Below are positions 51,335-61,125 of a DNA stretch of 64,000 nucleotides, piece by piece. Each line of letters begins with the position of its first letter. Position 1 is the first letter of the stretch. The stretch spans positions 1 to 64,000 of the forward strand of contig JAPHSX010000013.1 of the NCBI GenBank assembly GCA_026196575.1. Reading direction: 5' to 3'. Below the pieces are notes generated by a model. It was not told where the DNA came from. It was given only the letters and a program-made list of their open reading frames with translations, and ran no database searches. The DNA is from Gammaproteobacteria bacterium. GTDB lineage: Bacteria; Pseudomonadota; Gammaproteobacteria; Thiohalomonadales; Thiohalomonadaceae. The translations under genes and the position numbers were made by a program.

Positions 51335-52945
51335 ATGAAAAATATTACGTTGATCAGGAAGTTTATGGTGCTGGGCGCCTTTTTTCTGCTGGTGGTGGTG
51401 GCGGCACTGGCGGTGCTGGTCTCCAGTGTCTCGCAGGTCAGTGATGACAGTGATGCGCTATCACAGCGGTTGATCCCGATCCTGCATGCCGGTCATGAGC
51501 TGAAGCTGACGGTGGTGCAGGTGCAGCAGTGGCTTACCGACATCAGTGCTACCCGCGGGCTGGACGGGCTTAATGATGGCTTTGATGAGGCGGCGGCGAA
51601 TGCCCGGCGCTTCGGTGAGCTGGTGGCCGAGTTGTCGCGGCTCGACCCGCAGAACAGCTCCCAGTACGAGGCGTTGCGCCCTACCTTTGATGCCTACTAT
51701 CAGGTGGGAAGGAAGATGGCGCAGGCCTATGTTGATGAGGGACCTGCTGGCGGCAACAGGATGATGGGGGAGTTTGATGAGGTGGCGGGGGAGATCGCCC
51801 GGCAGGTCGATACGCTGCTCACGGATCTCTCCGGGCGCAGTGATGCGCTGTTGCGTGACCAGGCGGCCAATCTTGGCACTATGCAGGGCCGGGTGTTCGG
51901 TTCGCTAATCGTGCTGGTGGTGTTGGCACTGCTGAACTTTTACATCATCTACCGTGCCATACGACTGCTGCCGCTGGTGGTGGCGGAGATGCGCCGCATT
52001 GCCGATGGCGATCTGGGGGAGGAGCAACGGATTACCGACAGTAATGATGAGATCGGCATGTTGTGTGAGGGACTCTCCGGGATGAAGGGGCAGCTCAAAT
52101 CGTTGCTGACGGAGGTTCACACCACGTCGCAACGGCTGGCCACATCGGCGGAGGAGATGACCGCCATCACCGGGCAGACCCTTGAGTCGATCTCGCGCCA
52201 GCAGATGGACATTAGTCAAATTGCCACGGCAATGCATGAGATGACCGCCACCTCCCACGAGGTGGCGCAAAACGCCGGCCTTACCTCGGAGTCGGCGCGA
52301 AAGGCAAATGATGAGGCACAGGGCGGTAGCCGCGTGGTGCAGTCGTCGGTTAGAGGCATTCAGGGGCTGGCGGGTGATGTGAAGCGTGCGGCCGAGGTGA
52401 TTGGGCAACTGGAGGTGCAGAGCGAAAATATCGGCTCCATTCTCGGCGTGATTCGTGGTATTGCCGAACAGACCAATCTGCTCGCCCTGAATGCAGCGAT
52501 TGAGGCGGCCAGGGCCGGGGAGCAGGGGCGCGGCTTTGCCGTGGTGGCCGATGAGGTGCGTACCCTCGCCTCGCGCACGCAGGAGTCGACCCGCGAGATT
52601 CAGCAGATGATCGAGCAGTTGCAGCAGGGGACGCGCCGCGCGGTGGAGGTGATGGGAGAGGGGCGTGAGAAGTCGGTGCAGAGCGTAACCCAGGTTGAGG
52701 AGGCGGGTTCTCGCCTTAACTCCATTACCGCTGCGGTAGAGAGCATCACCGAGATGAATATGCAGATTGCCACCGCCGCCGAGGAGCAGAGTAGTGTGGC
52801 CGACGAAATGGCGCATCGCATCGCCGATATCAGCAGCGTCACCGAGGAGACGGCGCTGGGGGCGCAACACACCACAGATGTTTCGCAACAACTGGCGCTG
52901 CTCTCCTCGCAACTGCAGACCCTGGTGGGGCGCTTCAAAATGTAG
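51335..52945 (+). CDS. methyl-accepting chemotaxis protein
   Basis: The 536-residue protein has a transmembrane helix (about 10-30), a periplasmic helical sensor domain (about 32-185, four-helix-bundle type with [13 protein letters not shown]), a second helix (about 187-208), a HAMP domain (about 210-262) and the signalling domain, whose hairpin tip reads [21 protein letters not shown] from about residue 374, followed by [13 protein letters not shown]. It signals to CheA/CheW. The ligand is unknown; [13 protein letters not shown] hints at a small-ligand or redox bundle. No che gene is near. An LbtU-like porin follows by about 40 bases. Confidence 0.92.
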   Translation: MKNITLIRKFMVLGAFFLLVVVAALAVLVSSVSQVSDDSDALSQRLIPILHAGHELKLTVVQVQQWLTDISATRGLDGLNDGFDEAAANARRFGELVAELSRLDPQNSSQYEALRPTFDAYYQVGRKMAQAYVDEGPAGGNRMMGEFDEVAGEIARQVDTLLTDLSGRSDALLRDQAANLGTMQGRVFGSLIVLVVLALLNFYIIYRAIRLLPLVVAEMRRIADGDLGEEQRITDSNDEIGMLCEGLSGMKGQLKSLLTEVHTTSQRLATSAEEMTAITGQTLESISRQQMDISQIATAMHEMTATSHEVAQNAGLTSESARKANDEAQGGSRVVQSSVRGIQGLAGDVKRAAEVIGQLEVQSENIGSILGVIRGIAEQTNLLALNAAIEAARAGEQGRGFAVVADEVRTLASRTQESTREIQQMIEQLQQGTRRAVEVMGEGREKSVQSVTQVEEAGSRLNSITAAVESITEMNMQIATAAEEQSSVADEMAHRIADISSVTEETALGAQHTTDVSQQLALLSSQLQTLVGRFKM

Positions 52946-52986
52946 GGTGGTTGAACTGTTAGAAATCGGCATCAAGGAGTAACGGG

Positions 52987-54000
52987 ATGAAAAATAAAAA
53001 CGGGTTTACCGTTGCCGCGCTTGCCGCTCTCCTCAGCGCGCCGGTTTATGCTACTGACGTGGCGTTCTCCGGTCAGGTGGAGGTGGAGGCCGGTATGGCG
53101 GAGGATTATGACGGTACTACTACCACTGATCTGGTGCTGGCAAAGGCGGTGCTGTTGGCGGATGTCGCCATCAGTGAGCCACTCTCGGCCCACCTTGCCC
53201 TGCTTTACGAGGAGGATGGGGAGGCGTTTGATGGCACCACCTTCGGCCTGGAGGAGGGGTATGTCACCCTGCAGCTCAGCGATGCGATGGCGCTGGTTGC
53301 CGGGCGCATGTTCGTACCGTTTGGCCGCTTTGAGAGCAATATGGTCTCCGATCCGCTGACCAAGGAGCTGGGTGAAAGCTCCGAGACCGCTGTCGTGCTG
53401 GAGATGACGGGCGGTAACCTTGGTGCCTCCCTCTACACCTTTAATGGTGATGCCGATGAGACCACCAGCAGCGCGGACAACGACACCCTCTCCTTTGGTG
53501 CCCGTCTCGGTTTTGCCAACGACAACTTCTCACTGGGGGCGAGCTACATCAGCAATCTGGCCGATAGTGATTTTCTGCAGGCGACAACCCCCGGCACGTT
53601 AAAGTCGGCGGTGGCCGGCTATGGGGTCAATTTCGGCTGGCGCGTGAATAACGTCTCTCTCATCGCCGAGTACCTGGCGGCGGCAGAGGGATTCAGCAAT
53701 GGCGATGTTCTGACTGCGGGTGATGTTCCTGTTGCAAGTCAGGAGCAGCCCTCCGCCAGTAATCTTGAGCTCGCCTTTGAGAGCGGCAATGCCACCTTCG
53801 CGGTGGCCTATCAGATGACTACGGAGGCCGCCTTCCTCGGCCTGCCCGAGACGGTTGCTTCGGCCGCGGTCTCCTTTGCGGTGATGGAGGGGGCATCGAT
53901 CGGTGCTGAATATGCCACCATGGCGGACTATGCAGTGGTGGATGGCGGTGGCGGTGAGAGCGCCTCCGCCCTCACCCTGAAACTGGTCGTCGAGTTTTGA
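52987..54000 (+). CDS. LbtU-like outer-membrane porin
   Basis: The 337-residue protein has a signal peptide (about 1-22, ending VYA) and a beta-barrel with strand pairs such as SAHLALLYEEDGEAF, MALVAGRMFVPFGRFESN, LGASLYTFNGD and VSFAVMEGASIGAEYAT, ending LTLKLVVEF with a terminal Phe. The FVPFGRFESNMVSDPLTKEL part resembles the LbtU family described for legiobactin uptake. Siderophore or small-solute passage is possible. It lies 41 bases after the chemoreceptor gene, suggesting a shared transcript and linked sensing and uptake. Confidence 0.75.
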   Translation: MKNKNGFTVAALAALLSAPVYATDVAFSGQVEVEAGMAEDYDGTTTTDLVLAKAVLLADVAISEPLSAHLALLYEEDGEAFDGTTFGLEEGYVTLQLSDAMALVAGRMFVPFGRFESNMVSDPLTKELGESSETAVVLEMTGGNLGASLYTFNGDADETTSSADNDTLSFGARLGFANDNFSLGASYISNLADSDFLQATTPGTLKSAVAGYGVNFGWRVNNVSLIAEYLAAAEGFSNGDVLTAGDVPVASQEQPSASNLELAFESGNATFAVAYQMTTEAAFLGLPETVASAAVSFAVMEGASIGAEYATMADYAVVDGGGGESASALTLKLVVEF

Positions 54001-54018
54001 TGGTCAGCGCTGCCCGAT

Positions 54019-54083
54019 CGTAGGAGCGGTCTGCGACCGCGGAGAATCTGCCACCGCTGTTCGCGACTGAAGTCGCTCCTACG
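54019..54083. repeat. REP-like palindromic element, copy 2
   Basis: Same family as 19088-19153, with middle GGAGAATCT. It stands 19 bases after the porin stop and about 57 bases before copy 3, forming a pair in the same orientation. Confidence 0.9.
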
Positions 54084-54140
54084 GGACGGGGCCTAACGGG
54101 GATTGACCTGTTTATGTCGGCTGTTCAAATGAACAACCGT

Positions 54141-54203
54141 GTAGGAGCGGTCTGCGACCGCGAAGAGTCTGCCACCGCTGTTCGCGACTGAAGTCGCTCC
54201 TAC
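54141..54203. repeat. REP-like palindromic element, copy 3, overlapping the prmA stop codon
   Basis: Same family as copies at 19088 and 54019, with middle GAAGAGTCT. Its terminal CTCCTAC contains the complement of TAG at 54200-54202, which is the stop codon of prmA on the minus strand. Confidence 0.9.
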
Positions 54204-55090
54204 GATTCCGTTGGCGAGCGGCGTACCCCCTCCAGCCGTATCCAGCCATCCAGTTCGGTGGCGGAGGCCATCTTGAACCATTCACCATAGACCTCGCGCA
54301 GCCCCTCGGCCTGCTCCGGCAAAATACCCGAGAGTACCAGTCCGCCCCCCGACTTAACGCGCTGGGCAAACAGCGACGCCAGCTCCGCCAGCGGCCCGGC
54401 CAGGATGTTGGCCAGCAGCAGGTCGACGGGTTCCGTCGGCTCGTGCCCCGGCAGGCAGGCGGCAATTTGCGCACGCACCGTATTGCGATGCGCATTTTCC
54501 TTGGTGGCGGTGATCGCCTGCGGGTCGTTGTCGACGCCAACCACTGCGGCGGCACCCAGCAGCGCCGCGGCAATGGCGAGGATCCCCGAGCCGCAGCCGT
54601 AGTCGATCACCCGCTTGCCTGCGATGTCGTGACCATCCAGCCACTCCAGACAGAGGCGCGTGGTGGGGTGGGTGCCGGTGCCGAAGGCGAGCCCCGGGTC
54701 GAGCAGGATGTTGACACCGCCGGTATCGGGTGCCTCGCTCCAGCTCGGCACGATCCAGAGTCGCCTGCCAAAGCGCATCGGTTTGAAATCGTCCATCCAG
54801 GCCCGCTCCCACGCCTGATCGGCCAGCAGCTCCAGACGGTACTCCGGCAGGGCTGCGCCATAGTCGGCGCGCAGGGCGGCGAGCACCCCGTCCACGTTGG
54901 CCTCCTCCTCGAACAGCCCTACCACATTGGTCAGCTGCCATAGCGGCGTGGCCCCCGGCGGCGGTTCGTAGAGCGGCTGATCGGCCGCATCCTGCATCGT
55001 CACCGAGACCGCGCCGAGTCGCTCCAGCCGTTCGAGCAGTGTCTCGGCGTTCTCCTTGGTGGTGAAGAGGGTGAGCTGGTGCCAGGGCAT
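54200..55090 (-). CDS. prmA: ribosomal protein L11 methyltransferase PrmA
   Basis: The 296-residue protein has DPGLAFGTGTHPTTRLCLEWL, VIDYGCGSGILAIAAALLGA and DLLLANILAGPLAELA, the SAM-binding and substrate motifs of PrmA. It trimethylates ribosomal protein L11. Start at 55090 matches the family (MPWHQLTLFTTKENAE). The last residues (VRRSPTES) run into a REP-like element that provides the stop. accC, accB and aroQ lie upstream in the same direction. Confidence 0.95.
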   Translation of the reverse strand: MPWHQLTLFTTKENAETLLERLERLGAVSVTMQDAADQPLYEPPPGATPLWQLTNVVGLFEEEANVDGVLAALRADYGAALPEYRLELLADQAWERAWMDDFKPMRFGRRLWIVPSWSEAPDTGGVNILLDPGLAFGTGTHPTTRLCLEWLDGHDIAGKRVIDYGCGSGILAIAAALLGAAAVVGVDNDPQAITATKENAHRNTVRAQIAACLPGHEPTEPVDLLLANILAGPLAELASLFAQRVKSGGGLVLSGILPEQAEGLREVYGEWFKMASATELDGWIRLEGVRRSPTES

Positions 55091-55142
55091 GGGGTAGTCT
55101 CTGTATGGTTTTGATGTGGCGAGTTTATCACTACGAGCGTGG

Positions 55143-55167
55143 CGTAGGAGCGGTGTGCTCACCGCGA
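55143..55167. repeat. single REP-like hairpin
   Basis: GTAGGAGCGGTGTGCTCACCGCGA folds as one short hairpin with the family's GTAGGAGCGG end. It lies between prmA and accC. Confidence 0.6.
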
Positions 55168-55250
55168 AGGGCATCGTGTCGGATCTATCGGATAAAACAA
55201 AAAAGGACAGCTAAAAGACTGTCCTCTTTTCAATAACTACAAACCCCCTG

Positions 55251-56591
55251 TCACAAGCCGAGCTTCTTCTCCAGATAGTGGATGTTGGTGCCGCCAAGCT
55301 GGAAGTTGGCATCGTCGATGATCTTGCGGTGCAGGGCGATGTTGGTCTTGATCCCCTCGATGATGGTCTCGTCCAGCGCGGTACGCATGCGCGCAAGGGC
55401 GGTGTCGCGGCTCGGGCCGAAGGCGATGAGCTTGCCGATCATCGAGTCGTAGTGAGGCGGTACGGTGTAGCCGTTGTAGATGTGGGAGTCGACACGGATG
55501 CCAAGACCGCCGGCCATGTGGGCCCGTTCGATCTTCCCCGGCGAGGGCATGAAGGAGACGGGGTCCTCGGCGTTGAGGCGGCACTCGACGGCGTGGCCGC
55601 GGATCTGGATCTGCCCCTGGGTGTAGCTGAGTTTCTCGCCGGAGGCGATAAGCAGCTGCTCGCGCACGATGTCGACGCCGGTGATCATCTCGGTGACCGG
55701 GTGCTCAACCTGCACGCGAGTGTTCATCTCGATAAAGTAGAACTCGCCGTTTTCGTAGAGGAACTCGAAGGTGCCGGCGCCACGGTAGCCGATATCGATG
55801 CAGGCCTGGGCGCAGCGCCCGCCGATCTCGTTGCGCAGCTCCTCGCTGATGCCGGGGGCCGGGGCCTCCTCCACCACCTTCTGGTGGCGGCGCTGCATCG
55901 AGCAGTCGCGCTCGCCCAGGTGGATGGCGTTGCCGTGGGTGTCGGCCAGCACCTGAATCTCGATGTGACGCGGGTTTTCCAGGTACTTCTCCATATAGAC
56001 CATGTCGTTGCCGAAGAAGGAGCCGGCCTCGGACTTGGTCAGGGAGATGGCGTTGAGCAGGCTCCCCTCGGCATGCACCACGCGCATACCGCGCCCGCCG
56101 CCGCCACCGGCCGCCTTGATGATGATCGGGTAGCCGATGCGCCGGGCCAGCATCATGTTGGTCTCGTCATCGCTGCCCAGCGGGCCGTCGGAACCGGGCA
56201 CGGTGGGAACGCCCGCCTTTTTCATCGCCTCGATGGCGGCCACCTTGTCGCCCATCTGGCGGATGGTCTCGCCCCTGGGGCCGATGAAGGTAAAGCCGCT
56301 CTCCTCCACCCGCTCGGCAAAGTCGGCATTCTCGCTAAGGAAGCCGTAGCCGGGGTGAATGGCCTCGGCATCGGTCACCTCGGCGGCGCTGATGATCGCC
56401 GGGATGTTGAGGTAGCTGGCGCTGGAGGGGGGCGGGCCGATGCAGACCGACTCGTCGGCGAGGCGGACGTGCTTCAAATCCTTGTCGGCGGTGGAGTGCA
56501 CCGCAACGGTCTTTACGCCCAGCTCGCGGCAGGCGCGCAGGATGCGCAGGGCGATCTCGCCCCGGTTGGCAATCACTATTTTGTCAAACAT
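55251..56591 (-). CDS. accC: acetyl-CoA carboxylase biotin carboxylase subunit
   Basis: The 446-residue protein has [20 protein letters not shown], the ATP-grasp glycine-rich loop [59 protein letters not shown] and [14 protein letters not shown]. It carboxylates biotin on AccB. accB lies 32 bases upstream and the two are cotranscribed. Confidence 0.97.
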   Translation of the reverse strand: MFDKIVIANRGEIALRILRACRELGVKTVAVHSTADKDLKHVRLADESVCIGPPPSSASYLNIPAIISAAEVTDAEAIHPGYGFLSENADFAERVEESGFTFIGPRGETIRQMGDKVAAIEAMKKAGVPTVPGSDGPLGSDDETNMMLARRIGYPIIIKAAGGGGGRGMRVVHAEGSLLNAISLTKSEAGSFFGNDMVYMEKYLENPRHIEIQVLADTHGNAIHLGERDCSMQRRHQKVVEEAPAPGISEELRNEIGGRCAQACIDIGYRGAGTFEFLYENGEFYFIEMNTRVQVEHPVTEMITGVDIVREQLLIASGEKLSYTQGQIQIRGHAVECRLNAEDPVSFMPSPGKIERAHMAGGLGIRVDSHIYNGYTVPPHYDSMIGKLIAFGPSRDTALARMRTALDETIIEGIKTNIALHRKIIDDANFQLGGTNIHYLEKKLGL

Positions 56592-56623
56592 GGCTTGTCG
56601 CAGATTCCGTGGCAGAAGGGAGA

Positions 56624-57079
56624 TTATTCAATGATAAAGAGCGGTTGACCGTACTCAATCGGGTCGCCGCTCTTGGCCAGGATGGCCTTGATCACCCCGG
56701 CCTTGTCGGCCTCGATCTGGTTCATGATCTTCATCGCCTCGATGATGCAGAGGGTGTCACCGACGTTGACGCTGGAGCCCACCTCGACGAACGGTTTGGC
56801 GTTCGGCGAGGGGGAACTGTAGAAGCTGCCGACGATGGGCGAGGTGACCTGGTGTCCGCTGGGTGTGGCGGGGGCGTTCGCTTCGGCGGCGGGTGCCGCC
56901 GTCGCTGCCGGGGCAGCGACCGGGGCGGGGGCATACTGAGGCGCGGCGGCGATCATGGTCGGTTGCGTGTGGATGGCACGGCTGATGCGTACCGACTCCT
57001 CACCCTCGTGGATCTCAATTTCGGCAATGCCGGACTCCTCCAGCAGTTCGATCAGTTTCTTTACTTTGCGAATATCCAT
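56624..57079 (-). CDS. accB: biotin carboxyl carrier protein AccB
   Basis: The 151-residue protein begins [20 protein letters not shown], has an Ala/Pro linker (about 45-75) and the biotinyl domain with EAMKIMN, where Lys117 is the biotin site. It carries carboxyl-biotin between AccC and AccA/AccD. The order aroQ-accB-accC is the conserved one. Confidence 0.97.
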   Translation of the reverse strand: MDIRKVKKLIELLEESGIAEIEIHEGEESVRISRAIHTQPTMIAAAPQYAPAPVAAPAATAAPAAEANAPATPSGHQVTSPIVGSFYSSPSPNAKPFVEVGSSVNVGDTLCIIEAMKIMNQIEADKAGVIKAILAKSGDPIEYGQPLFIIE

Positions 57080-57103
57080 GGTGGTATTACCTATTGATTT
57101 GCG

Positions 57104-57544
57104 TTATTTGGAGAGGCGACGGACGACTGCCGCCAGTGCCAGCTCGTAACCCTGTGACCCAAGGCCGCTGATCACGCCGCTGGCGATATCGGAAAAGAAG
57201 GAGTGGCGCCGGAACTCCTCGCGTGCGTGGACGTTCGACAGGTGCACCTCGATAAACGGGATGGCCACCGCGCTCAGGGCATCGCGCAGCGCGACGCTGG
57301 TGTGGGTGAAGGCGGCAGGGTTGATGATGATCCAGGCGACGGCCTGCACGCGTGCCTGGTGGATGCGCTCCAGCAGCGCATGTTCGGCGTTGCTCTGGAA
57401 GGTCTCCAGTTGGTGGCCCGCCGCCTCGGCCTGTGCCACGAGGCGGGCATTGATGCCCTCCAGGTCGTCGTTGCCGTAGTGGCCCGGTTCGCGCACGCCG
57501 AGCAGATTGAGGTTGGGACCGTTGAGTAGCAGTATTGTGGCCAT
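57104..57544 (-). CDS. aroQ: type II 3-dehydroquinate dehydratase
   Basis: The 146-residue protein has [21 protein letters not shown] with the active Tyr in [38 protein letters not shown] and [18 protein letters not shown]. It forms 3-dehydroshikimate in the shikimate pathway as a dodecamer. Start at 57544 matches the family; a GTG seven codons upstream is less likely. accB starts 24 bases after its stop. Confidence 0.96.
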   Translation of the reverse strand: MATILLLNGPNLNLLGVREPGHYGNDDLEGINARLVAQAEAAGHQLETFQSNAEHALLERIHQARVQAVAWIIINPAAFTHTSVALRDALSAVAIPFIEVHLSNVHAREEFRRHSFFSDIASGVISGLGSQGYELALAAVVRRLSK

Positions 57545-57808
57545 CGTGCGAATTTCCGCCTTCACCCTTCGTAAGGTCGAGTCGCATGTCGTTTCTTTAT
57601 TGTTTGCGACGGTTTAATCCTGATTGCGTCAATTTCGGCCATGTTCAGCGGAGATTGGCCAATCAATGGCGTTAACGGGCGCCATTTTGCCTGATGGCGT
57701 GGGCTGTTGTCCAGAGCCGCCGGGTTTCGCGCAAGATAAGCGACGATGTTTACACGATTGCCACTATTTGCCGTGATGGTGGTCACGGAACCTCTTTGGG
57801 ACTTACCG

Positions 57809-60073
57809 CTAAAGGTCCAGGGCGCGCTGAATGTGGCTGGCAAAGGCCGGGGCCGCCAGGTAGCCGACCACCCGGTAGTCGCTCAGCTCCTCACCGGCAC
57901 GATCATAAAAGATGATGCCCGGCGGGCCGATAAGGCGGAATTTCTGCAGCAACTGCTGATCGGCCTCGTCGTTGGCGGTGACATCGGCCTGCAGCGTGAT
58001 GGTGTTTGCCAGTGCCGCCAGCACCTGCGGGTCGGTGAAGACATACTTTTCGAACTCCTTGCAGGAGATACACCAGTCGGCGTAGAAGTCGAGCATGACC
58101 GTTTTGCCGGCGGCGCTGGCGGCCTTGACCTCCTGCTCCAGCTGGGCCACGGTCTTGATCTTTTTGAACTGCAGGTGCGGTTGCGCCGTGCTGCCGGAGA
58201 GGGCCAGCCCCTTGAGCGGTTGCAACGGGTCGGTGCCGCCGCCGGCCAGTCCAGCCAGCATCAGGCCGCCGTAAATCAGCAGCACTACCCCCAGACCCTT
58301 CCACAGTTTGTGCCAGCCGGAGGCCCCCTCCCTGATGGCGTCGAGCGCCCCCAGATAGATCGCCGAGAGGATGGCCAGCAGGGCCCACAGCAGCAGGGTG
58401 ATGGCGGCGGGCAGGATGCGCTCCAGCATCCATACCGCCACCGCCAGCAGCAATACGCCGAATACCGCCTTCACCGCATCCATCCAGCCGCCGGCGCGCG
58501 GCAGGTACTTGCCCGCCGAGACGCCGATGGCAAGCAGCGGTGCCCCCATGCCCAGGGAGAGGGCGAACAGAGCCAGGCCGCCGAGCAGTGCATCACCGGT
58601 CTGGCCGATGTAGATCAGCGCACCCATCAGCGGCGGCGCCACGCAGGGGCCGACGATAAGGGCCGAGAGCAGTCCCATAATGGCGACCCCGGTAAGGGTA
58701 CCCCCCCGCTGCTGGTTGCTGATGGTGGCTAGCTTGCTCTGCAGCGCCGAGGGGAGCTGCAGCTCGTAGAAGCCGAACATGGAGAGGGAGAGTGCGACGA
58801 AGATCGCGGCGAAGCTGGAGAGGATCCAGGGGTTCTGGAATGCCGCCTGCAGATTGGCGCCAAACAGTCCGGCGACGACACCGGCCACGGTGTAGGTGAG
58901 GGCCATCGCCAGCACATAGACCAGCGACAGGGTGAAGGCGCGGCGGGTGGTGAGCCCCGCGCCCTGGCCGACGATGATGCTGGAGAGGATGGGAATCATC
59001 GGGAAGACACAGGGGGTGAAGGCGAGCAGCAGCCCCATGCCGAAGAAGAGGGCGATGGTGGCAAAGGTGTTGCCGGTGGCCAGCGAGGCGGCAAGGCTGT
59101 CCTGCTCCGAGAGTGGTGCCCGCGCCTTGTTCACCGGCATGGGGGCGGCGGCGTTGTCTGCGGCCACGGCGTTGCCGGCGGGCAGCTTAAGGGTGATGCG
59201 CTGCTTCTGTGGCGGGTAGCAGATGCCGATGTCGGCACATCCCTGGTAGCCCACCTTGAGGGTCACCTCGATGGGGTCAAGGGTCTCGCGCTGTAGCGGC
59301 AGGATGACCTCGATGGGGTGGTGGTAGACCTCGATGCGGCCGAAAAACTCATCCTCCTTCTCCTCGCCCTGGGGCAGTTGCGGCTGGCCGAGGGTGATGC
59401 CGGCGCCCTCCTCCAGGCTGAAGCTGAGCTTGTTCCTATATAAGTAGTGGCCGGGGGTGATGTTCCAGCGGGCGACCAGGGTGTTGCCGTCCAGTACCAG
59501 GGCCTCGAAGGGGAAGGCCTGCTCGGCGCTGAGCACCTCCTGTTCGCCTCTGCCATCCAGTCCCAGGCTGGTGCCGAGACTGCCCAAACCCTTCAGGCTG
59601 CCCGACCCGCTTGAAACGGGGGGCGGCGTGCTGGCAAGGGAGGCGGGCAGCGCCACCTCCAGGGTCTGGCGCTGCGGCGGATAGCAGACCCCGATATCGG
59701 CGCACCCCTGCGAGGTGACGGTAAGGCTGATATGGTCGGCCGCTCCGCCCAACCACTCGATGGGGAGTCGCGCCTCGATGTCGTGGCGGTAGGTCTCGAC
59801 CGCGCCGAAAAACTCATCCTGCTTCACCTTGCCGGGAGGCAGTTGCGCCTCGCCCAGCGCCGCGCCGGGGGTGTTGCTCTGGAACGTGAGTTTGCTGCGA
59901 TAGAGGTAGTACCCCTCGGCGATCTGCCAGCGGGCGATGAGGGTGGTGCTGTCCACCGCCTCGATGCTCAGGGCGAAGGCCACCTCGGGGTCGAGTAGCT
60001 CTTCCTCCTCGGCGGTGACAAACGGTGAGAGCAGCAGTAACAGACTCAGCAGGAGAGGGGGGAGTTTATTCAT
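57809..60073 (-). CDS. dsbD: thiol:disulfide interchange protein DsbD with duplicated N-terminal domain
   Basis: The 754-residue protein is about 190 residues longer than usual DsbD because the N-terminal alpha domain occurs twice: residues about 25-145 with GCADIGVCYPP (Cys124, Cys130) and about 180-300 with GCADIGICYPP (Cys279, Cys285). The membrane domain (about 335-605) holds TPCVFP (Cys355) and VGPCVAPP (Cys476), and the C-terminal thioredoxin domain has DWCISCKEF (Cys667, Cys670). DsbD passes electrons from cytoplasmic thioredoxin to periplasmic partners. Both alpha domains keep their cysteine pair, so both may be active. The start overlaps the cutA stop by 4 bases. Confidence 0.93.
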   Translation of the reverse strand: MNKLPPLLLSLLLLLSPFVTAEEEELLDPEVAFALSIEAVDSTTLIARWQIAEGYYLYRSKLTFQSNTPGAALGEAQLPPGKVKQDEFFGAVETYRHDIEARLPIEWLGGAADHISLTVTSQGCADIGVCYPPQRQTLEVALPASLASTPPPVSSGSGSLKGLGSLGTSLGLDGRGEQEVLSAEQAFPFEALVLDGNTLVARWNITPGHYLYRNKLSFSLEEGAGITLGQPQLPQGEEKEDEFFGRIEVYHHPIEVILPLQRETLDPIEVTLKVGYQGCADIGICYPPQKQRITLKLPAGNAVAADNAAAPMPVNKARAPLSEQDSLAASLATGNTFATIALFFGMGLLLAFTPCVFPMIPILSSIIVGQGAGLTTRRAFTLSLVYVLAMALTYTVAGVVAGLFGANLQAAFQNPWILSSFAAIFVALSLSMFGFYELQLPSALQSKLATISNQQRGGTLTGVAIMGLLSALIVGPCVAPPLMGALIYIGQTGDALLGGLALFALSLGMGAPLLAIGVSAGKYLPRAGGWMDAVKAVFGVLLLAVAVWMLERILPAAITLLLWALLAILSAIYLGALDAIREGASGWHKLWKGLGVVLLIYGGLMLAGLAGGGTDPLQPLKGLALSGSTAQPHLQFKKIKTVAQLEQEVKAASAAGKTVMLDFYADWCISCKEFEKYVFTDPQVLAALANTITLQADVTANDEADQQLLQKFRLIGPPGIIFYDRAGEELSDYRVVGYLAAPAFASHIQRALDL

Positions 60074-60393
60074 TGTTGATTATCCAGTTGGGCGTCGATC
60101 CAGTCTAAATAGGGGGGCAGTCCATCTGCAATAGGGACAGCGACAAGCTCGGGTAGTTCGTAACTGTGGTTGGCCAGCAGCAGCGCCTGCAGCGCGGCAA
60201 GGTGCTCGCTGCGGCTCTTGATCAGCAGCATAAACTCCTGCTCGCGCTGCAGTGCGCCCTGCCACTCGTAGAGCGAAAGTACCCCCGGCACGATATTGAT
60301 GCAGGCGGCCAGCCGTGCCGCCAGCAGCTTCTCGCCCAGTGCCTCGGCCTCGGCCATGGAGGGGCAGGTGGTGATCATCAGGCAGTAGCCCAT
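60070..60393 (-). CDS. cutA: divalent-cation tolerance protein CutA
   Basis: The 107-residue protein has MITTCPSMAEAEALGEKLL, LAACINIVPGVLSLYEW, EFMLLIKSRSEHLAAL and HSYELPELVAVPI, the pattern of trimeric CutA. The family binds copper and other divalent ions, and its true role is debated. The cutA-dsbD order with overlap is common in gammaproteobacteria. Confidence 0.95.
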   Translation of the reverse strand: MGYCLMITTCPSMAEAEALGEKLLAARLAACINIVPGVLSLYEWQGALQREQEFMLLIKSRSEHLAALQALLLANHSYELPELVAVPIADGLPPYLDWIDAQLDNQQ

Positions 60394-60497
60394 CTTCTCG
60401 GTTCCCGTATTGTCGCTGGTACCCGTTGCGGGGTCGCATGGTGGTACGCCGGTGGGAGGGGTATACTACCGGCCTTTACGCAAAGTTGGCCAGAAGC

Positions 60498-60938
60498 TTG
60501 TTCCGCATACTCTTTATCCTGTTTCTCTCGATCCCGCTGCTGGAGATCTATCTGCTGATTAAGGTCGGCAGCGCCATTGGCGCCTGGCCTACCGTGTTGC
60601 TGGTGCTCCTTACCGCCGTGCTGGGGGCATTTCTGCTGCGCCTGCAGGGGCTCATCACCCTGAACAAGGTGCAGCTGGCGATGGCCCGCGGCGAGCTGCC
60701 TACCCTGGCGATGCTGGAGGGGGTGGTGCTGCTGTTGTGCGGTGTGCTGCTGCTGACCCCCGGCTTCTTTACCGATGCCCTCGGCTTTCTCGGCCTGGTG
60801 CCGCCGCTGCGCCAGGGGCTGATCCGCTGGCTGCTGAGTCGCGGTGTGGTCAACGCCATGGGCGGGGCCTACAGCCGGCGCCATTCGCATGATGCGCCCC
60901 GTACCCTGGATGGTGAATACCGGCGCGAGGACGACTGA
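60498..60938 (+). CDS. fxsA: FxsA-family membrane protein
   Basis: The protein of about 146 residues has FLSIPLLEIYLLIKVGSAIGAW, LLVLLTAVLGAFLLRLQG and LLLTPGFFTDALGFLGLVPPLRQ, matching FxsA (suppressor of F exclusion of T7). It has about three hydrophobic segments and a basic, Arg-rich tail. The start is uncertain: TTG at 60498 begins FRILFILF and fits the family, with no strong ribosome site; an in-frame TTG at 60486 is possible. It lies upstream of groESL, as in E. coli. Confidence 0.88.
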   Translation: MFRILFILFLSIPLLEIYLLIKVGSAIGAWPTVLLVLLTAVLGAFLLRLQGLITLNKVQLAMARGELPTLAMLEGVVLLLCGVLLLTPGFFTDALGFLGLVPPLRQGLIRWLLSRGVVNAMGGAYSRRHSHDAPRTLDGEYRREDD

Positions 60939-60988
60939 GGGGCTACCCCCTCCGGCCCGTTACCCCTTTGCTCTCTCCCTCTTCCCCC

Positions 60989-61016
60989 TTGACTATTCTG
61001 CTTGCGCCATTATTAT
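60989..61016 (+). promoter_or_regulatory. sigma-70-type promoter of groESL
   Basis: TTGACT and TATTAT are separated by 16 bases, with a sigma-32-like CTTGA and CCATTAT arrangement overlapping. The start of transcription would fall inside the CIRCE element. Confidence 0.75.
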
Positions 61017-61042
61017 TAGCACTCACTCGAGGGGAGTGCTAA
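61016..61042. promoter_or_regulatory. CIRCE operator (HrcA-binding site) of groESL
   Basis: TTAGCACTC, nine bases, GAGTGCTAA: both 9-base arms are exact matches to the CIRCE consensus. HrcA binds this inverted repeat and represses chaperonin genes until heat or unfolded protein draws GroEL away. hrcA itself is not in the window. Confidence 0.97.
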
Positions 61043-61125
61043 CAGCTGCGCCTCTCCCGATGACCCGCCGTCAACTGGCGGCCGGGTGTCGTTTTTACTT
61101 TATGACGTTTTGTAAGGAGCAATAA

